The translations under genes and the position numbers were made by a program. Shown one piece after another: positions 26,169 through 35,694 of a stretch of DNA of 46,753 nt (its first letter is position 1; each line of letters opens with the position of its first letter). The DNA is from Alcanivorax sp. Lineage in GTDB: Bacteria > Pseudomonadota > Gammaproteobacteria > Pseudomonadales > Alcanivoracaceae. The DNA is taken from NCBI GenBank assembly GCA_022565695.1, contig JAIUME010000007.1:1-46753 (forward strand), written 5' to 3'. The notes beneath the pieces were generated by a model. It ran no database searches. It saw only the letters and a list, made by a program, of their open reading frames with translations, and was not told where the DNA came from.

Positions 26169-26504
26169 ATGAAGACTCCGTATCGCCCTGCCCCCGCAGC
26201 ACGTCGCGCTTTGCGCAAGCTCGGAGAAGACATCCGCGAGGCGCGTTTGCGCCGCAATCTGCCCATGGAAGTGGTGGCGGAGCGGGCGTCGACATCCCGA
26301 AGCACACTGGCACGCGTGGAAAAAGGCGACCCGGGAGTCGGGCTGGGTGTGCTGGCAGGCGTGCTGCAGGCGCTGGGGCTGCTTGATCGGCTAGGCGATC
26401 TCGCCGACAGTGCCCGCGATGTCGAGGGGCTGGAGATTAACCGGCAGACACTGCGGCAGCGCGCATCGCCTCCGCGTAAGCGTAGGGGCGTCGACGATGA
26501 CTGA
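26169..26504 (+). CDS. hipB: HipB-like XRE-family antitoxin
   Basis: A 111-residue protein with one XRE helix-turn-helix: LGEDIREARLRRNLPMEVVA, then ASTSRSTLARVEKGDPGVGLG (about 18-60). It should repress its own promoter and hold HipA inactive. The basic C-terminal tail (RQRASPPRKRRG) could insert into a complex or act as a degradation handle. The last eight bases overlap the start of hipA, which gives translational coupling. It is inserted between ompR and envZ. Confidence 0.88.
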   Translation: MKTPYRPAPAARRALRKLGEDIREARLRRNLPMEVVAERASTSRSTLARVEKGDPGVGLGVLAGVLQALGLLDRLGDLADSARDVEGLEINRQTLRQRASPPRKRRGVDDD

Positions 26505-27753
26505 TGTGGAGGTCTTTCTTGACTGGCGGGGGCGTTGTCACCGCCTCGGCATGATGCGTCGATATCCTGCCCGTAACCGTGAAGCGGTGACATTCGAGTA
26601 CGATCCGGCGTGGCTTGAGGCGCGGGAAACCTTTTCGATTGATCCGGCATTACCTCTGGGGCGTGGCGTTTTTCGACCCGCTGCGGGGCGGGATATGTTT
26701 GGCACGCTGGGAGACTCCGCGCCGGACACCTGGGGCAGGACGCTGATGCGTCGCCGGGAAAGACGCATGGCGGAACGTGAAGGCCGGGCAGTCCGGGCTC
26801 TGCAGGAAACAGACTTCCTGCTGGGGGTTTCCGACATGACCCGGTTGGGGGCATTGCGGTTTCGCTGGGAAGGCGATGACGTCTTCCAGGCGCCTGAGGA
26901 CAGTGGCGTGCCGAATATGCTGGCCCTGGGGCGTTTGCTAGGGGCCTCGGAGCGCATCCTTCGCGGGGAAGAGTCGGATGAGGACCTGGTGATGATCTTC
27001 GCCCCGGGATCGTCTCTGGGTGGTGCAAGGCCAAAAGCTTCAGTGGTCGATCAACATGGCCATCTCTACATCGCCAAGTTCCCGAAAGAAAGTGATGAAT
27101 ATTCCATGGAGCGCTGGGAGGCGGTGGCGCTTGATCTGGCCAGTATGGCGGGCATTCGTGTGGCACAGCATAGCCTGGAGGATGTGGGAGGCCGCCCTGT
27201 TCTGCTGTCACGACGATTTGACCGGGACGGGGCAGCGCGAATCCCGTTCCTCTCCGCCATGTCCATGACCCAGCATAGCGACGGTGAGCGTGGCAGTTAT
27301 CTTGATATCGTGGACGCCATCGCGGAGCAGGGCGCGCGTGCTGGCCCGGACCGGCGGGAGTTGTTCAGACGGATAACCCTGTCGGTCCTGATATCCAATG
27401 TGGATGACCACTTGAGAAACCATGGTTTCCTCTGGGAGGGGATGAACGGCTGGTACTTGTCTCCTGCATACGACATCAATCCTGTTCCGCAGGATGTTAA
27501 ACCGCCGGTCCTGTCTACCAATATCGACTATGGTGATGCATCTTGCTCGGTCGAGCTGCTGCGCTCCGTTGCGGAGCAGTTTTCCCTGGAGCTGTCAGAG
27601 GCTGATGCGGTGATCCGGGAGGTGGCAGAGGTGTGCCGTAGCTGGCGGCAGGTAGCCGCAAAGCGGGGCGCCAGCGCTTCGGAAATCAAACGCATGGCAA
27701 GTGCGTTCGAGCATGCGGAGCAGGAAAAAGCGCTCAGGGTTACAGGCATGTAA
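26497..27753 (+). CDS. hipA: HipA-type serine/threonine kinase toxin
   Basis: A 418-residue HipA kinase. The ATP-binding loop is SSLGGARPKAS (172-182), whose serine corresponds to the autophosphorylated Ser150 of E. coli HipA; Lys194 in YIAKFPK is the ATP lysine; the catalytic loop is NVDDHLRNHG (301-310) and the metal aspartate is Asp326 in PAYDINP. The classical HipA phosphorylates glutamyl-tRNA synthetase and causes growth arrest and tolerance; relatives choose other targets. I choose ATG 26497, which overlaps hipB. All key residues are present, so it looks active. envZ starts 79 bases later. Confidence 0.92.
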   Translation: MTDVEVFLDWRGRCHRLGMMRRYPARNREAVTFEYDPAWLEARETFSIDPALPLGRGVFRPAAGRDMFGTLGDSAPDTWGRTLMRRRERRMAEREGRAVRALQETDFLLGVSDMTRLGALRFRWEGDDVFQAPEDSGVPNMLALGRLLGASERILRGEESDEDLVMIFAPGSSLGGARPKASVVDQHGHLYIAKFPKESDEYSMERWEAVALDLASMAGIRVAQHSLEDVGGRPVLLSRRFDRDGAARIPFLSAMSMTQHSDGERGSYLDIVDAIAEQGARAGPDRRELFRRITLSVLISNVDDHLRNHGFLWEGMNGWYLSPAYDINPVPQDVKPPVLSTNIDYGDASCSVELLRSVAEQFSLELSEADAVIREVAEVCRSWRQVAAKRGASASEIKRMASAFEHAEQEKALRVTGM

Positions 27754-27832
27754 GGGGGGTATCCCGTGTACGCCACTGTTCCCGCGACCGGGGCGCTGCT
27801 AGTCTGACGATCTGTCGCTCCCGGGAATTCTC

Positions 27833-29155
27833 ATGCGTTTTCATCCGTTACCCCGTACAGCCTTCGCCCGTTCCGCCATGGTGGTGGGGCTGGTCATCTT
27901 CCTGACCCAGGTGCTGACCCTGTGGTTTTTTGCGCGTAACGCCTACCTGCCCGGTATCCGGGAGTACTCCCGCCTTACCGTGCTGCAGGCGGAGCTGTCG
28001 TTCTTTGAGGACACGCTGGACCTGGAAGGGGCGCGCCGTCTCGGCGATACCACCGGCATCATGGTGGCGGAGCCGCCCAGCATTGAAGAGGGGCAGGTGC
28101 CCTGGATTACGCGCCCGGTGGTGGGCAGCTTCCGGGGTGAGATACAGCGGCAGCTGGAAGAGACCGTCTTTGTGCGGTTCGAAGATTCCCGCCGCCCGGT
28201 CATCTGGGTCACCGCCGCGTCGTTCAACGGCAAGTGGCTGCGTGTGCCGATGACCTTCTTCCGTGACTATGATCGCTATCTGCTGGTGGGCTGGGGGCTC
28301 ACCGTGCCGTTGTTTGCGATCATCGCCGGCCTGTTGATTGCCCGTGGCCTGAACCGGCCGCTCAAGCGTCTGGAGCAGGTGGCGCTGGTGGTGGGGCGGG
28401 GTGATCCGGTGCCGCCGCTGGACGATGATTCAGGGCCGAAAGAAATCAACGAGGTGAACAAGGCGTTCAACCGCATGACCCGTGAGCTGGCGCAGGCGCA
28501 GCGGGATCGTGCGCTGTTGCTGGCGGGGGTGTCCCATGACCTGCGCACGCCGCTGACGCGTCTGCGGCTGACGGCGGAGTTTATCGACGACAAGGAGCTG
28601 GCCGCTGGCGTGATCAGCGACATCGAGGATATGGACGCGATCCTCGGGCAGTTTATCGGCTTCATTCGGGACGGGGCGGATGAGGTGGCCAGCTACGAGA
28701 ATATCAATGCGCTGGTGGACGATGTGTGCAGCAAGTTCGATCACTTGCTGCTGCGCAAGACATTGCAGGAGGTGCCGAGGCTGATGCTCAAGCGGCTGAC
28801 CTTCAAGCGGCTGCTGTCGAACCTGGTGGGCAATGCGGCCAAGTACGGCGAGCCGCCGGTGGAGGTCAGTACTTTCCTGGATGGGCAGGATGTGGTGCTA
28901 CAGGTGCGGGACCATGGCCAAGGTGTGCGGGACGAGGACATCCCGACGCTGCTGCAGCCGTTTTCGCGCGGTGAGAAGGCCCGGACGGTTACCGGTTCTG
29001 GCCTGGGCCTGGCCATCGTCAAGCGCATCGTGGATATGCATCACGGGCAGATACGGCTGAACAACCACCCGGAGGGCGGGCTGCTGGTGGAAATCAGGCT
29101 GCCGGTCACCGGCCGCTTCGTTCAGCCCGAGGCGCTGTCTGCGCGGGTGCGCTGA
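27833..29155 (+). CDS. envZ: EnvZ sensor histidine kinase
   Basis: A 440-residue inner-membrane sensor kinase that phosphorylates OmpR. It has a first membrane segment at about 14-34, a periplasmic domain to about 148, a second membrane segment at 150-171, a HAMP domain, the HisKA box VSHDLRTPL with His235, and an ATPase domain with NLVGNAAKYG, DHGQGVRDEDI and GSGLGLAIVKRIV. It is the expected partner of ompR, yet the hipBA operon separates them by about 1.8 kb. It has only a weak GGGA ribosome binding site, and whether it has its own promoter or depends on read-through from hipBA is not clear. Its stop lies in an 11-bp tandem duplication. Confidence 0.94.
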   Translation: MRFHPLPRTAFARSAMVVGLVIFLTQVLTLWFFARNAYLPGIREYSRLTVLQAELSFFEDTLDLEGARRLGDTTGIMVAEPPSIEEGQVPWITRPVVGSFRGEIQRQLEETVFVRFEDSRRPVIWVTAASFNGKWLRVPMTFFRDYDRYLLVGWGLTVPLFAIIAGLLIARGLNRPLKRLEQVALVVGRGDPVPPLDDDSGPKEINEVNKAFNRMTRELAQAQRDRALLLAGVSHDLRTPLTRLRLTAEFIDDKELAAGVISDIEDMDAILGQFIGFIRDGADEVASYENINALVDDVCSKFDHLLLRKTLQEVPRLMLKRLTFKRLLSNLVGNAAKYGEPPVEVSTFLDGQDVVLQVRDHGQGVRDEDIPTLLQPFSRGEKARTVTGSGLGLAIVKRIVDMHHGQIRLNNHPEGGLLVEIRLPVTGRFVQPEALSARVR

Positions 29156-29172
29156 TACGCTGCTGATACGCT
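29151..29172. repeat. 11-bp tandem duplication over the envZ stop codon
   Basis: GCTGATACGCT occurs twice in direct tandem (29151-29161 and 29162-29172). The first copy contains the envZ stop TGA 29153-29155. Confidence 0.95.
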
Positions 29173-29185
29173 AATAAAAGCACCA

Positions 29186-29212
29186 TAAAAAAGGGCGCCC
29201 GAAGGCGCCCTT
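29186..29212 (-). terminator. Terminator after the DUF4168 gene
   Basis: AAGGGCGCC (29191-29199) and GGCGCCCTT (29204-29212) form a perfect 9-bp stem with a 4-base loop. Read on the minus strand it is followed by a run of T. It also lies close to the envZ stop, but on the plus strand only two T follow. Confidence 0.8.
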
Positions 29213-29277
29213 GCTACCCTGGGCGGGGGACCGGTCCGCCCTGGGCCTACTGCTGCTTGCTCTGTTGCCGTGGCTGT

Positions 29278-29703
29278 TTAGAGCATGCCTTCGACACGCT
29301 GACGGAGTTCGTCGTCGTAGGGCAGCATCTGGGCGATGCGGTTGTAGGTGCCGACATCAAGGCCTTCATCCTGTACCGCCTGCACCATTTCCTGCTGCAT
29401 GTTCATCTGTACTTCGGCGACTTTTTCCGGGTCATCAGCGGACTGCGCTTCTTCCACGAATTTTTCGCGAATTTCTTCCACTTGCTTGTGTGCGGAAGCG
29501 AATTTTTCCAGCTCTTCCTCGCTCACCTCGGTGGCGGCTGCGTCCGGTGCGAAGCCTTGGCCCTGGGCCTGGCCCTGTTGGGCTTGGGTGGCCGGATTCT
29601 GGCCGCCATCAGAATAGGTGCCAGCTGCGCCCTGGGCAAAAGCGGCGCCGGTAAGGCCGGTGGCTGCGATGGCGATGGCAAGTTGCTTCATTCGGATTTG
29701 CAT
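29278..29703 (-). CDS. DUF4168-type secreted protein
   Basis: A 141-residue exported protein. A signal peptide (about 1-23, ending AAFA before Gln24) is followed by a Gln/Gly-rich linker (TQAQQGQAQGQGF) and a helical domain beginning VSEEELEKFASAHKQVEEIREKF, which fits the DUF4168 family. No function is established for the family. AGGAG lies eight bases before ATG 29703; ATG 29691 would give a shorter signal peptide. The gene stands alone, with a terminator after it. Confidence 0.8.
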   Translation of the reverse strand: MQIRMKQLAIAIAATGLTGAAFAQGAAGTYSDGGQNPATQAQQGQAQGQGFAPDAAATEVSEEELEKFASAHKQVEEIREKFVEEAQSADDPEKVAEVQMNMQQEMVQAVQDEGLDVGTYNRIAQMLPYDDELRQRVEGML

Positions 29704-29903
29704 GGAGCTTTCTCCTCATTGGCTTCTAGTCAGTAATCCGGTGTGGCGCCGGGGTATCGTGCTCCCTGCGCCACGTACAAGTTACGACTCGAAGCAGCCC
29801 AGAAGTTCCGATCAGCGCCGGGCCAGACTACTGCCAGTGTGCTGCCAAGGCCCGTGAAGCGGTGCTTTGGGGTATTTGTAAACAGATGTTTCGCATTATG
29901 TCG

Positions 29904-31199
29904 TCAGTGCAGTTTCAGGCGTGGGCGGACCAGACGGTTGAAACGACCGGCCACCAGTAGCATCAGCGTGCGCGGCCAGCCATACAGCGCAGCCTGGTGC
30001 AGGCGATAGAGGCTGATGTACATCATGCGCGCCATCCATCCTTCGACGAAGAAATTACCGCCCTTGAGGTTGCCCATCAGCATACCGACCGAGCTGTACT
30101 GGCTCAGTGACACCAGCGAGCCATGATCGCGGTAGCGGAAATCCCGCAGCGGTTGGTCGCGCAGCAGCAGACGCTCGAAATTCCGCGCCGCGTGGTGGGC
30201 CATTTGCTGGGCGGCCTGGGCGCGGGGCGGCAGGGGCCGATCATTGCCCGGCAACGTGCAGGCGGCGCAGTCGCCGATGACGAAAATGCGTTCCTGGTTG
30301 CGCGCGCGCAGTGTCGGATCAACGACGACCTGGTTGATGCGGTTGCGCTCAAGCGCTGTCAGATTACCCATCACCGCCGGTGCCTTGACGCCGGCCGCCC
30401 AGACCAGCAGATCGGCCTTGATGTCATCGCCATCGCGCACCACGAAAGTGCCGGGTTCGGCGCGCTCGACCATGGTATCCACATGCACGTTGACGCCGAG
30501 GCCTTCCAGGCGCTGGTGCGCAGCCTGCGATACACGCTCTGACAGCACCGGCAGGATGCGTGGCGCGGCTTCGATCAGGTGGACGTTGAGTTGCTTGCGG
30601 TCCAGGTGTTCGTGGCCGTAGAGCTTGAGCATGGACACCGCATGGTGAATCTCTGCCGCCAGTTCTACGCCGGTGGCACCGCCGCCGACGATGGCCACGG
30701 ACAGTGGCTCATTGACATGGTTGGCGTGCAGGCAGGCGTTGAGGAATTTCTCGCGGAAACGCTCGGCCTGCTGGCGGCTGTCGAGGAACAGGGCGTGATC
30801 GCGCACGCCCGGGGTGTTGAAGTCGTTGCTGCAGCTGCCGATGGAGAGCACCAGATAATCATAGGGCAGGGTGCGTTCGGGCAGCACTTCCTGGCCCTGG
30901 GCGTCCAGTACCTGGGCCAGGGTGATCTGTTGTGCTTCAGCATCCAGGCCGGTCAGGGTGCCGGGCTCGAAGCGGTATTGGTTCAGGCGCGCGTGGCCGC
31001 GATAATCCAGAGCATCCAGATCCGCATCAATGGCGCCGGTGGCCACCTCGTGGTAACGCGGTTTCCAGACATGGGTGTTGCTGCTGTCCACGAGGGTGAC
31101 GTCTGCGATGTGGTGTTTGCCGAGGGTCTTGCCGAGCCGCGCCACCAGCGGCAATCCACCCGCGCCGCCGCCCACCACCACGATCTTTACTGCCGCCAT
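29904..31199 (-). CDS. ndh: Type II NADH dehydrogenase
   Basis: A 431-residue flavoprotein that passes electrons from NADH to quinone without pumping protons. It has two Rossmann motifs, IVVVGGGAGGLPLVARLG near the N-terminus for FAD and VAIVGGGATGVELAAEI for NADH, and the FAD-binding VIGDCAACTLPGNDRPL. A C-terminal amphipathic stretch (GWMARMMYISLYRLHQAAL) should hold it on the inner membrane. I choose ATG 31199 because AGGAGG lies five bases upstream. It is divergent from the hemC operon, with 253 bases between. Confidence 0.95.
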   Translation of the reverse strand: MAAVKIVVVGGGAGGLPLVARLGKTLGKHHIADVTLVDSSNTHVWKPRYHEVATGAIDADLDALDYRGHARLNQYRFEPGTLTGLDAEAQQITLAQVLDAQGQEVLPERTLPYDYLVLSIGSCSNDFNTPGVRDHALFLDSRQQAERFREKFLNACLHANHVNEPLSVAIVGGGATGVELAAEIHHAVSMLKLYGHEHLDRKQLNVHLIEAAPRILPVLSERVSQAAHQRLEGLGVNVHVDTMVERAEPGTFVVRDGDDIKADLLVWAAGVKAPAVMGNLTALERNRINQVVVDPTLRARNQERIFVIGDCAACTLPGNDRPLPPRAQAAQQMAHHAARNFERLLLRDQPLRDFRYRDHGSLVSLSQYSSVGMLMGNLKGGNFFVEGWMARMMYISLYRLHQAALYGWPRTLMLLVAGRFNRLVRPRLKLH

Positions 31200-31452
31200 A
31201 ACGACCTCCTGAACCTGCCTTACTGCCGGCGCACCCGCCCGGGCGCCGGGAAATGCGGCAAGTGTAGGCCGTCGCGGAGACAAGTCCAGCGCCGCGTGAA
31301 GGCTATTTGTGGCTTGCCGGTCATGGCGCGTCAGCGCATGCCCGGGGCCGCGCCAGAGGCGGGCTTGCGGTACACTTGCGGATATTCGCTGCCGGCCACG
31401 TGTTGCCGGCGGCTACCATCCCTTGAACATGCCGCCGCTTTCGGGAGAAACA

Positions 31453-32388
31453 ATGAGCAGCACCACCCTGATCCGTATCGCCACCCGTTCCAGTCCGCTT
31501 GCCGTGTGGCAGGCAGAATATGTGCAGCAGCGCCTCGAAGCGTTGCACGAGGGCCTGCGGGTGGAGCTGGTGCGCATCAAGACGCAGGGCGACAAGATTC
31601 TGGATACGCCACTGGCCAAGATCGGCGGTAAAGGGCTGTTCGTCAAGGAACTGGAAGAGGCTATGCAGGATGGCCGTGCGGACATCGCCGTGCATTCCAT
31701 GAAAGACGTTCCCATGGTCTTGCCGCCGGGGTTTGCGCTGCCGGTGATCTGCGAGCGCCACGATCCTCGCGATGCCTTTGTCTCACCTGATCACGCGGAT
31801 GTGGATGCCCTGCCTCAGGGGGCGCGGGTGGGCACTTCGAGCCTGCGCCGCCAGGCACAGCTGCAAGCGCGGCGCCCGGATCTGCATATCAGCAGCCTGC
31901 GCGGCAACGTCCAGACCCGTCTGGGCAAGCTGGATGCGGGCGACTTCGATGCCATTCTGCTGGCAGCGGCGGGCCTCAAACGGCTCGGCATGTCGGAACG
32001 CATTCGTCTGGCGTTACCGCCGGAAGTGATGCTGCCCGCTGTCGGCCAAGGCGCGGTCGGTATTGAGTGCCGGGAAGGGGATACGGCCGTGGCGGCACTG
32101 CTGGCGCCGTTGAATGATACGGACACCTGGGATCGGGTCGTGGCAGAACGTGCCATGAACCGACGGCTTGAAGGCGGGTGCCAGGTGCCCATTGCCGGGT
32201 ACGCGCTGCTGGAAGGCGACGACATCTGGCTGCGCGGTCTGGTGGCCAGCGAAGACGGCAGCGAAGTGCTGCGCGCCGAGGCGCGTGCGCCGCGTGCGGA
32301 CGGTGAGGCACTCGGCATCCGCGTGGCGGAGTCGCTGTTGGCCCAGGGCGCTGATCGCATCCTGGGCGCCATTTATCAGCGGGGCTGA
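31453..32388 (+). CDS. hemC: Hydroxymethylbilane synthase
   Basis: A 311-residue enzyme that joins four porphobilinogens into hydroxymethylbilane. The dipyrromethane cofactor is carried by Cys243 in [12 protein letters not shown]; the catalytic Asp lies in AVHSMKDVP, and [15 protein letters not shown] and [11 protein letters not shown] are typical. GGAG lies six bases before ATG 31453. It is the first gene of hemC-hemD-hemX-hemY. Confidence 0.97.
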   Translation: MSSTTLIRIATRSSPLAVWQAEYVQQRLEALHEGLRVELVRIKTQGDKILDTPLAKIGGKGLFVKELEEAMQDGRADIAVHSMKDVPMVLPPGFALPVICERHDPRDAFVSPDHADVDALPQGARVGTSSLRRQAQLQARRPDLHISSLRGNVQTRLGKLDAGDFDAILLAAAGLKRLGMSERIRLALPPEVMLPAVGQGAVGIECREGDTAVAALLAPLNDTDTWDRVVAERAMNRRLEGGCQVPIAGYALLEGDDIWLRGLVASEDGSEVLRAEARAPRADGEALGIRVAESLLAQGADRILGAIYQRG

Positions 32389-32413
32389 GGGTGAAGGTGA
32401 GGGCACCAGCGCC

Positions 32414-33166
32414 ATGACGCAAGCAAGCAGGACGCGAACCCTGAAACGCATTCTGGTGACACGCCCGGCCGGGCAGGCGGACAGCATGATGGCGCTGTTG
32501 CAGCAGGCCGGTTTTACGCCGCTGCATCAGCCGGCGCTGGCGATTCAGGCGCTGCCGCTGGCGCTCGCCGACCAGCGCCATCTGTTCGATCTTGATCTGT
32601 TCCATGCCGTGTTTTTTGTCAGCCCCAATGCCGCGCGGCTGGGTGTGGCCGCCCTGTCGGATCTGTGGCCGCAATGGCCGGTGGGCGTGCATTTTCTGGC
32701 GGTGGGCGAGGCGACGGCGCGGGTGCTGCGGGACGCGGGCCTGGATGCGGAAGCCCCGGCTGCGGGATTCAATTCCGAGGCCGTGTTGTCCTTGCCGTGT
32801 TTGCAGTCCCTGGCCGAAAAGCGCGTGCTGATTCTGCGCGGGGACGGCGGGCGGGAAGTCTTTGCTGATACCTTGTCTCAGCGTGGTGCGGCAGTGAGCA
32901 CTGTGGCACTGTATCGCAGGGCATGCGCCGAAGGTTTTTGCTGGCCGGTGCCGAGCGTGGATGCAGTGCTGGTGACCAGCGTCGAAAGCTGGCACTGTTT
33001 GCAGCAACATGTACAAGCAAATGCACCTCTGCATGCATCACTGATCGTGGCGGGCAGCGCCCGCATCGGTGAGGTGATTCGTGCTGCCGGGTATAACAAT
33101 CTGTTGGTTGCGGCGAGTCCGCATGATGAGGATATGCTGGCATGTCTGATACACGAGACCGGGTAA
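32414..33166 (+). CDS. hemD: Uroporphyrinogen-III synthase
   Basis: A 250-residue enzyme that closes hydroxymethylbilane into uroporphyrinogen III with inversion of ring D. The family is poorly conserved; visible features are the start RILVTRPAGQADSMMALLQQAGF, the FFVSPNAARLGV segment, LAVGEATARVLRDAG and VLILRGDGGREVFADTLSQRG. ATG 32414 is 25 bases after hemC. Its 3' end overlaps the start of hemX by 25 bases. Confidence 0.92.
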   Translation: MTQASRTRTLKRILVTRPAGQADSMMALLQQAGFTPLHQPALAIQALPLALADQRHLFDLDLFHAVFFVSPNAARLGVAALSDLWPQWPVGVHFLAVGEATARVLRDAGLDAEAPAAGFNSEAVLSLPCLQSLAEKRVLILRGDGGREVFADTLSQRGAAVSTVALYRRACAEGFCWPVPSVDAVLVTSVESWHCLQQHVQANAPLHASLIVAGSARIGEVIRAAGYNNLLVAASPHDEDMLACLIHETG

Positions 33167-34431
33167 CGCCCCCTGCTGGATCTGAGGCTGCCACCGGCAC
33201 GCCTGAACCGACGCCGCCGACCCTGCCAGTGGAGCCCCCGGAATCGGCCGCCGAGGGGGCGCCCTCTCCGGCAGGCCCGCCCGCGCCTGCATCATCAACG
33301 TCAGCATCATCAACGCAGCAGCCTTCTGCCCCGCCAGCAGCACCCTCCGGGCAATCAACGCCCGCCCCGCTCTCCGGCAAATCCCGCGCCGGGTCGGGCA
33401 GCACTCCACCGCCACCCCCACGATCACCGAAAAAACGCAGTGGCAGCGGCGGCCGACGAGGTGGCGGCACGGTGCTGTTGCTGCTTCTTTTATTGCTCGC
33501 GGGCAGCGGCTACTTCGGCTGGCAATGGTGGCAGAGCCTGCAGCACAACCATGGCGCCTGGCGTGGCGCAGTGGGTGAATTGCAGAGCCGCCACAGCGAC
33601 ATGATGAGCCAGATGGAAAGCGAGCGCGCCTATCACAGCGAATACCTCAGCCAGCACAGCCAGCGTCTGGACGAGCTGGAGAGTGAACTGGCTGACCGGG
33701 ATCAGATGTTGCTGGCCATGCAAGAGGGCGGACAGCAGTACTGGTTGATCAATGAAGCGATTTCCCTCGCCAGTCTGGCGGAGCAGCAGCTTTTCCTGAC
33801 GGCGGATGCGGATGCGTCAGCGCGGCTGTTGCATGCCGCCGATGAGGTGCTGGCACGCAGTGGCGATGCCGCCATGTTGCCCTTGCGGGAAGCGTTGGCG
33901 ACGGACATTGCCAGCCTGAATGCGGCGGGCCGCGTGGACGTGACCGGGCTGTTGTTGCGGTTGGGCGCGTTACAGCGCCAGGTGCCGGGCATGACGTTGC
34001 CCGAGCGCCATCGCGGCGCCGCGCCGGATGCGGCGGCGGAAGAGGACAGTGAGGCATCGGCCTGGGAGCGTTTGCTGGCGCGCCTGCCGGTGCGGGTGCG
34101 CACCCACGAGGGCCGCGCGCCGGTGCCGCTGGATGCCGAAAGCCGGCAACTGGTTCGGCTGGCGCTGGAAGGCGCGTTGCAGGAGGCACGCCTGGCGCTG
34201 CTGCAGGGGCGCTCCGAAGTGTTCGAGGATGCCCTGGGCCGGGCGGACGCGCTGGCGGCTGAATGGTTCTCTGAGCATGACACTGCAGTGACCGCATTTC
34301 GTGATGCGCTGAGTGAGATAGCGCAGGTGCCGGTGGCCCGTGCGATGCCCGACATCGGCGTCGGTCTGGCGGCGCTAAAGCAGGCGCGGGAGCAGGCGCG
34401 GGCGGCGCGTAGCGCGGAGGATGCGCAATGA
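33142..34431 (+). CDS. hemX: HemX-like membrane protein
   Basis: A 429-residue protein of the HemX family, encoded with hemCD in gammaproteobacteria. A long head of about 105 residues rich in Pro, Ser and Ala is followed by a single membrane segment (about 109-130, a run of leucines), then a helical periplasmic domain with a coiled coil (about 150-195) and the family segment QYWLINEAISLASLAEQQLFLTAD. It is sometimes named a uroporphyrinogen methyltransferase, but it shows no methyltransferase motifs. It overlaps hemD by 25 bases and hemY by four. Confidence 0.9.
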   Translation: MSDTRDRVTPPAGSEAATGTPEPTPPTLPVEPPESAAEGAPSPAGPPAPASSTSASSTQQPSAPPAAPSGQSTPAPLSGKSRAGSGSTPPPPPRSPKKRSGSGGRRGGGTVLLLLLLLLAGSGYFGWQWWQSLQHNHGAWRGAVGELQSRHSDMMSQMESERAYHSEYLSQHSQRLDELESELADRDQMLLAMQEGGQQYWLINEAISLASLAEQQLFLTADADASARLLHAADEVLARSGDAAMLPLREALATDIASLNAAGRVDVTGLLLRLGALQRQVPGMTLPERHRGAAPDAAAEEDSEASAWERLLARLPVRVRTHEGRAPVPLDAESRQLVRLALEGALQEARLALLQGRSEVFEDALGRADALAAEWFSEHDTAVTAFRDALSEIAQVPVARAMPDIGVGLAALKQAREQARAARSAEDAQ

Positions 34432-35690
34432 AACGGCTGGTGGTGTGGCTGATGCTGGCCCTGACGCTGGCGCTGCTCGGGGCCTTGTGGCTGGGTTCCT
34501 GGCTGCTGGCGGACCCGGGCTATGTGTTGCTGGTGCATGGCCAGCGCGAGATAGAGACCTCGGTCGTCTTTCTGGTGCTGATGCTGGTGTTGGCCGGGGC
34601 TGCGCTGATCTTGCTGACCCTGTTCATGGCGCCGCTGTGGCGTTTTCTGACACCGGCAAGCTGGACCGGCTGGCGTCGTCGGCAGGCGGCCCAGCGACAA
34701 CTGCAACAGGGTTTGCTGGAGCTGGCTGCCGGGCATTGGCAGCGAGCCGAGGGACTGCTGACATCGTCTGCGCGACGCGCCGACTGGCCGTTGCTGCCCT
34801 GGCTGGCGGCGGCGGTGGCGGCGCGGCAGACGGGGGATGGTGACGCCATGCGTGCAGCGCTGGCGGAGGCGGCATCGGCGCCGAGCGGGCGGCTGCCCGC
34901 GCTGCTGTTGCGCGCCCGTATCGCCCTGTATGACGGCGCCCCCCAGCGCGCCCGTGAGTTACTGGAGCCGGAGCGCAAACGCTACGGCGATAGCCCGGTG
35001 CTGATGAATATGCTGGCCGAAGCCTATGGTCGCGAGGGCAACTGGGCCGGTTTGTGTGAATTGATTCCGGCGCTGCGCAAGATGGAGGTCGATCCCATCC
35101 TGAGCAAAAAGCTGGATCGCAGAGAGTATCGCGCCTGGCTGGGCCGCATGCGTCAGGCGGCCAGCATGCCGGGCTTCAATAATGCGTCCCAGCGCCGTGA
35201 GACCCTGGCCCGCTTGTGGAAGAAAGTGCCCCAGCGTCTTCGCACCGAGCCGGCCCTGCGCGCACAGTACGCTGGCTATCTGGCCCAGTTCGGCGACGGA
35301 CCGACGGCGCTGAAAGTCATCGAGCGGCGTATCGGCAAGGACTGGGATGATGGTCTGGTGGCAGTGCTGGAGGCCATTGATGATGTGCCACCGGAGCAAC
35401 TGCTGGCACGGCTGGAGCACTGGCTGACCGAGCGTCCTGGCAATCAGCGGCTGTTGCTGACCGCAGGCCGGGTAGCCCTCAAGGCGCAGCTGTGGGGCAA
35501 GGCACGGGCCTTCTTCGAGACTGCCGGGCATGCCGGCAATGCCGTGGCGCTGGCCGAACTGGCACGGTTGCTGGTGGCGCTGGGAGAACGGGATGCGGCG
35601 GCGGAGTGCCTTACCGAGCAAGTGGCGCTGACCGGCAAGACCTTGCCGTCTTTGCCGTTACCCCGGAAGAAGCCTGCCCTGGCGGAATGA
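34428..35690 (+). CDS. hemY: HemY-like TPR membrane protein
   Basis: A 420-residue inner-membrane protein of the proteobacterial HemY family. Two membrane segments (about 4-25 and 42-68) are followed by a long helical region with TPR-like repeats, including ALLLRARIALYDGAPQRARELLEPE and RLLLTAGRVALKAQLWGKARAFFE. Its role in haem synthesis or its regulation is not clear, and it is unrelated to the Bacillus oxidase also named HemY. It overlaps hemX by four bases (ATGA) and is the last gene of the operon. The stop is four bases from that of the convergent hemH. Confidence 0.92.
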   Translation: MKRLVVWLMLALTLALLGALWLGSWLLADPGYVLLVHGQREIETSVVFLVLMLVLAGAALILLTLFMAPLWRFLTPASWTGWRRRQAAQRQLQQGLLELAAGHWQRAEGLLTSSARRADWPLLPWLAAAVAARQTGDGDAMRAALAEAASAPSGRLPALLLRARIALYDGAPQRARELLEPERKRYGDSPVLMNMLAEAYGREGNWAGLCELIPALRKMEVDPILSKKLDRREYRAWLGRMRQAASMPGFNNASQRRETLARLWKKVPQRLRTEPALRAQYAGYLAQFGDGPTALKVIERRIGKDWDDGLVAVLEAIDDVPPEQLLARLEHWLTERPGNQRLLLTAGRVALKAQLWGKARAFFETAGHAGNAVALAELARLLVALGERDAAAECLTEQVALTGKTLPSLPLPRKKPALAE

Positions 35691-35694
35691 CGCT

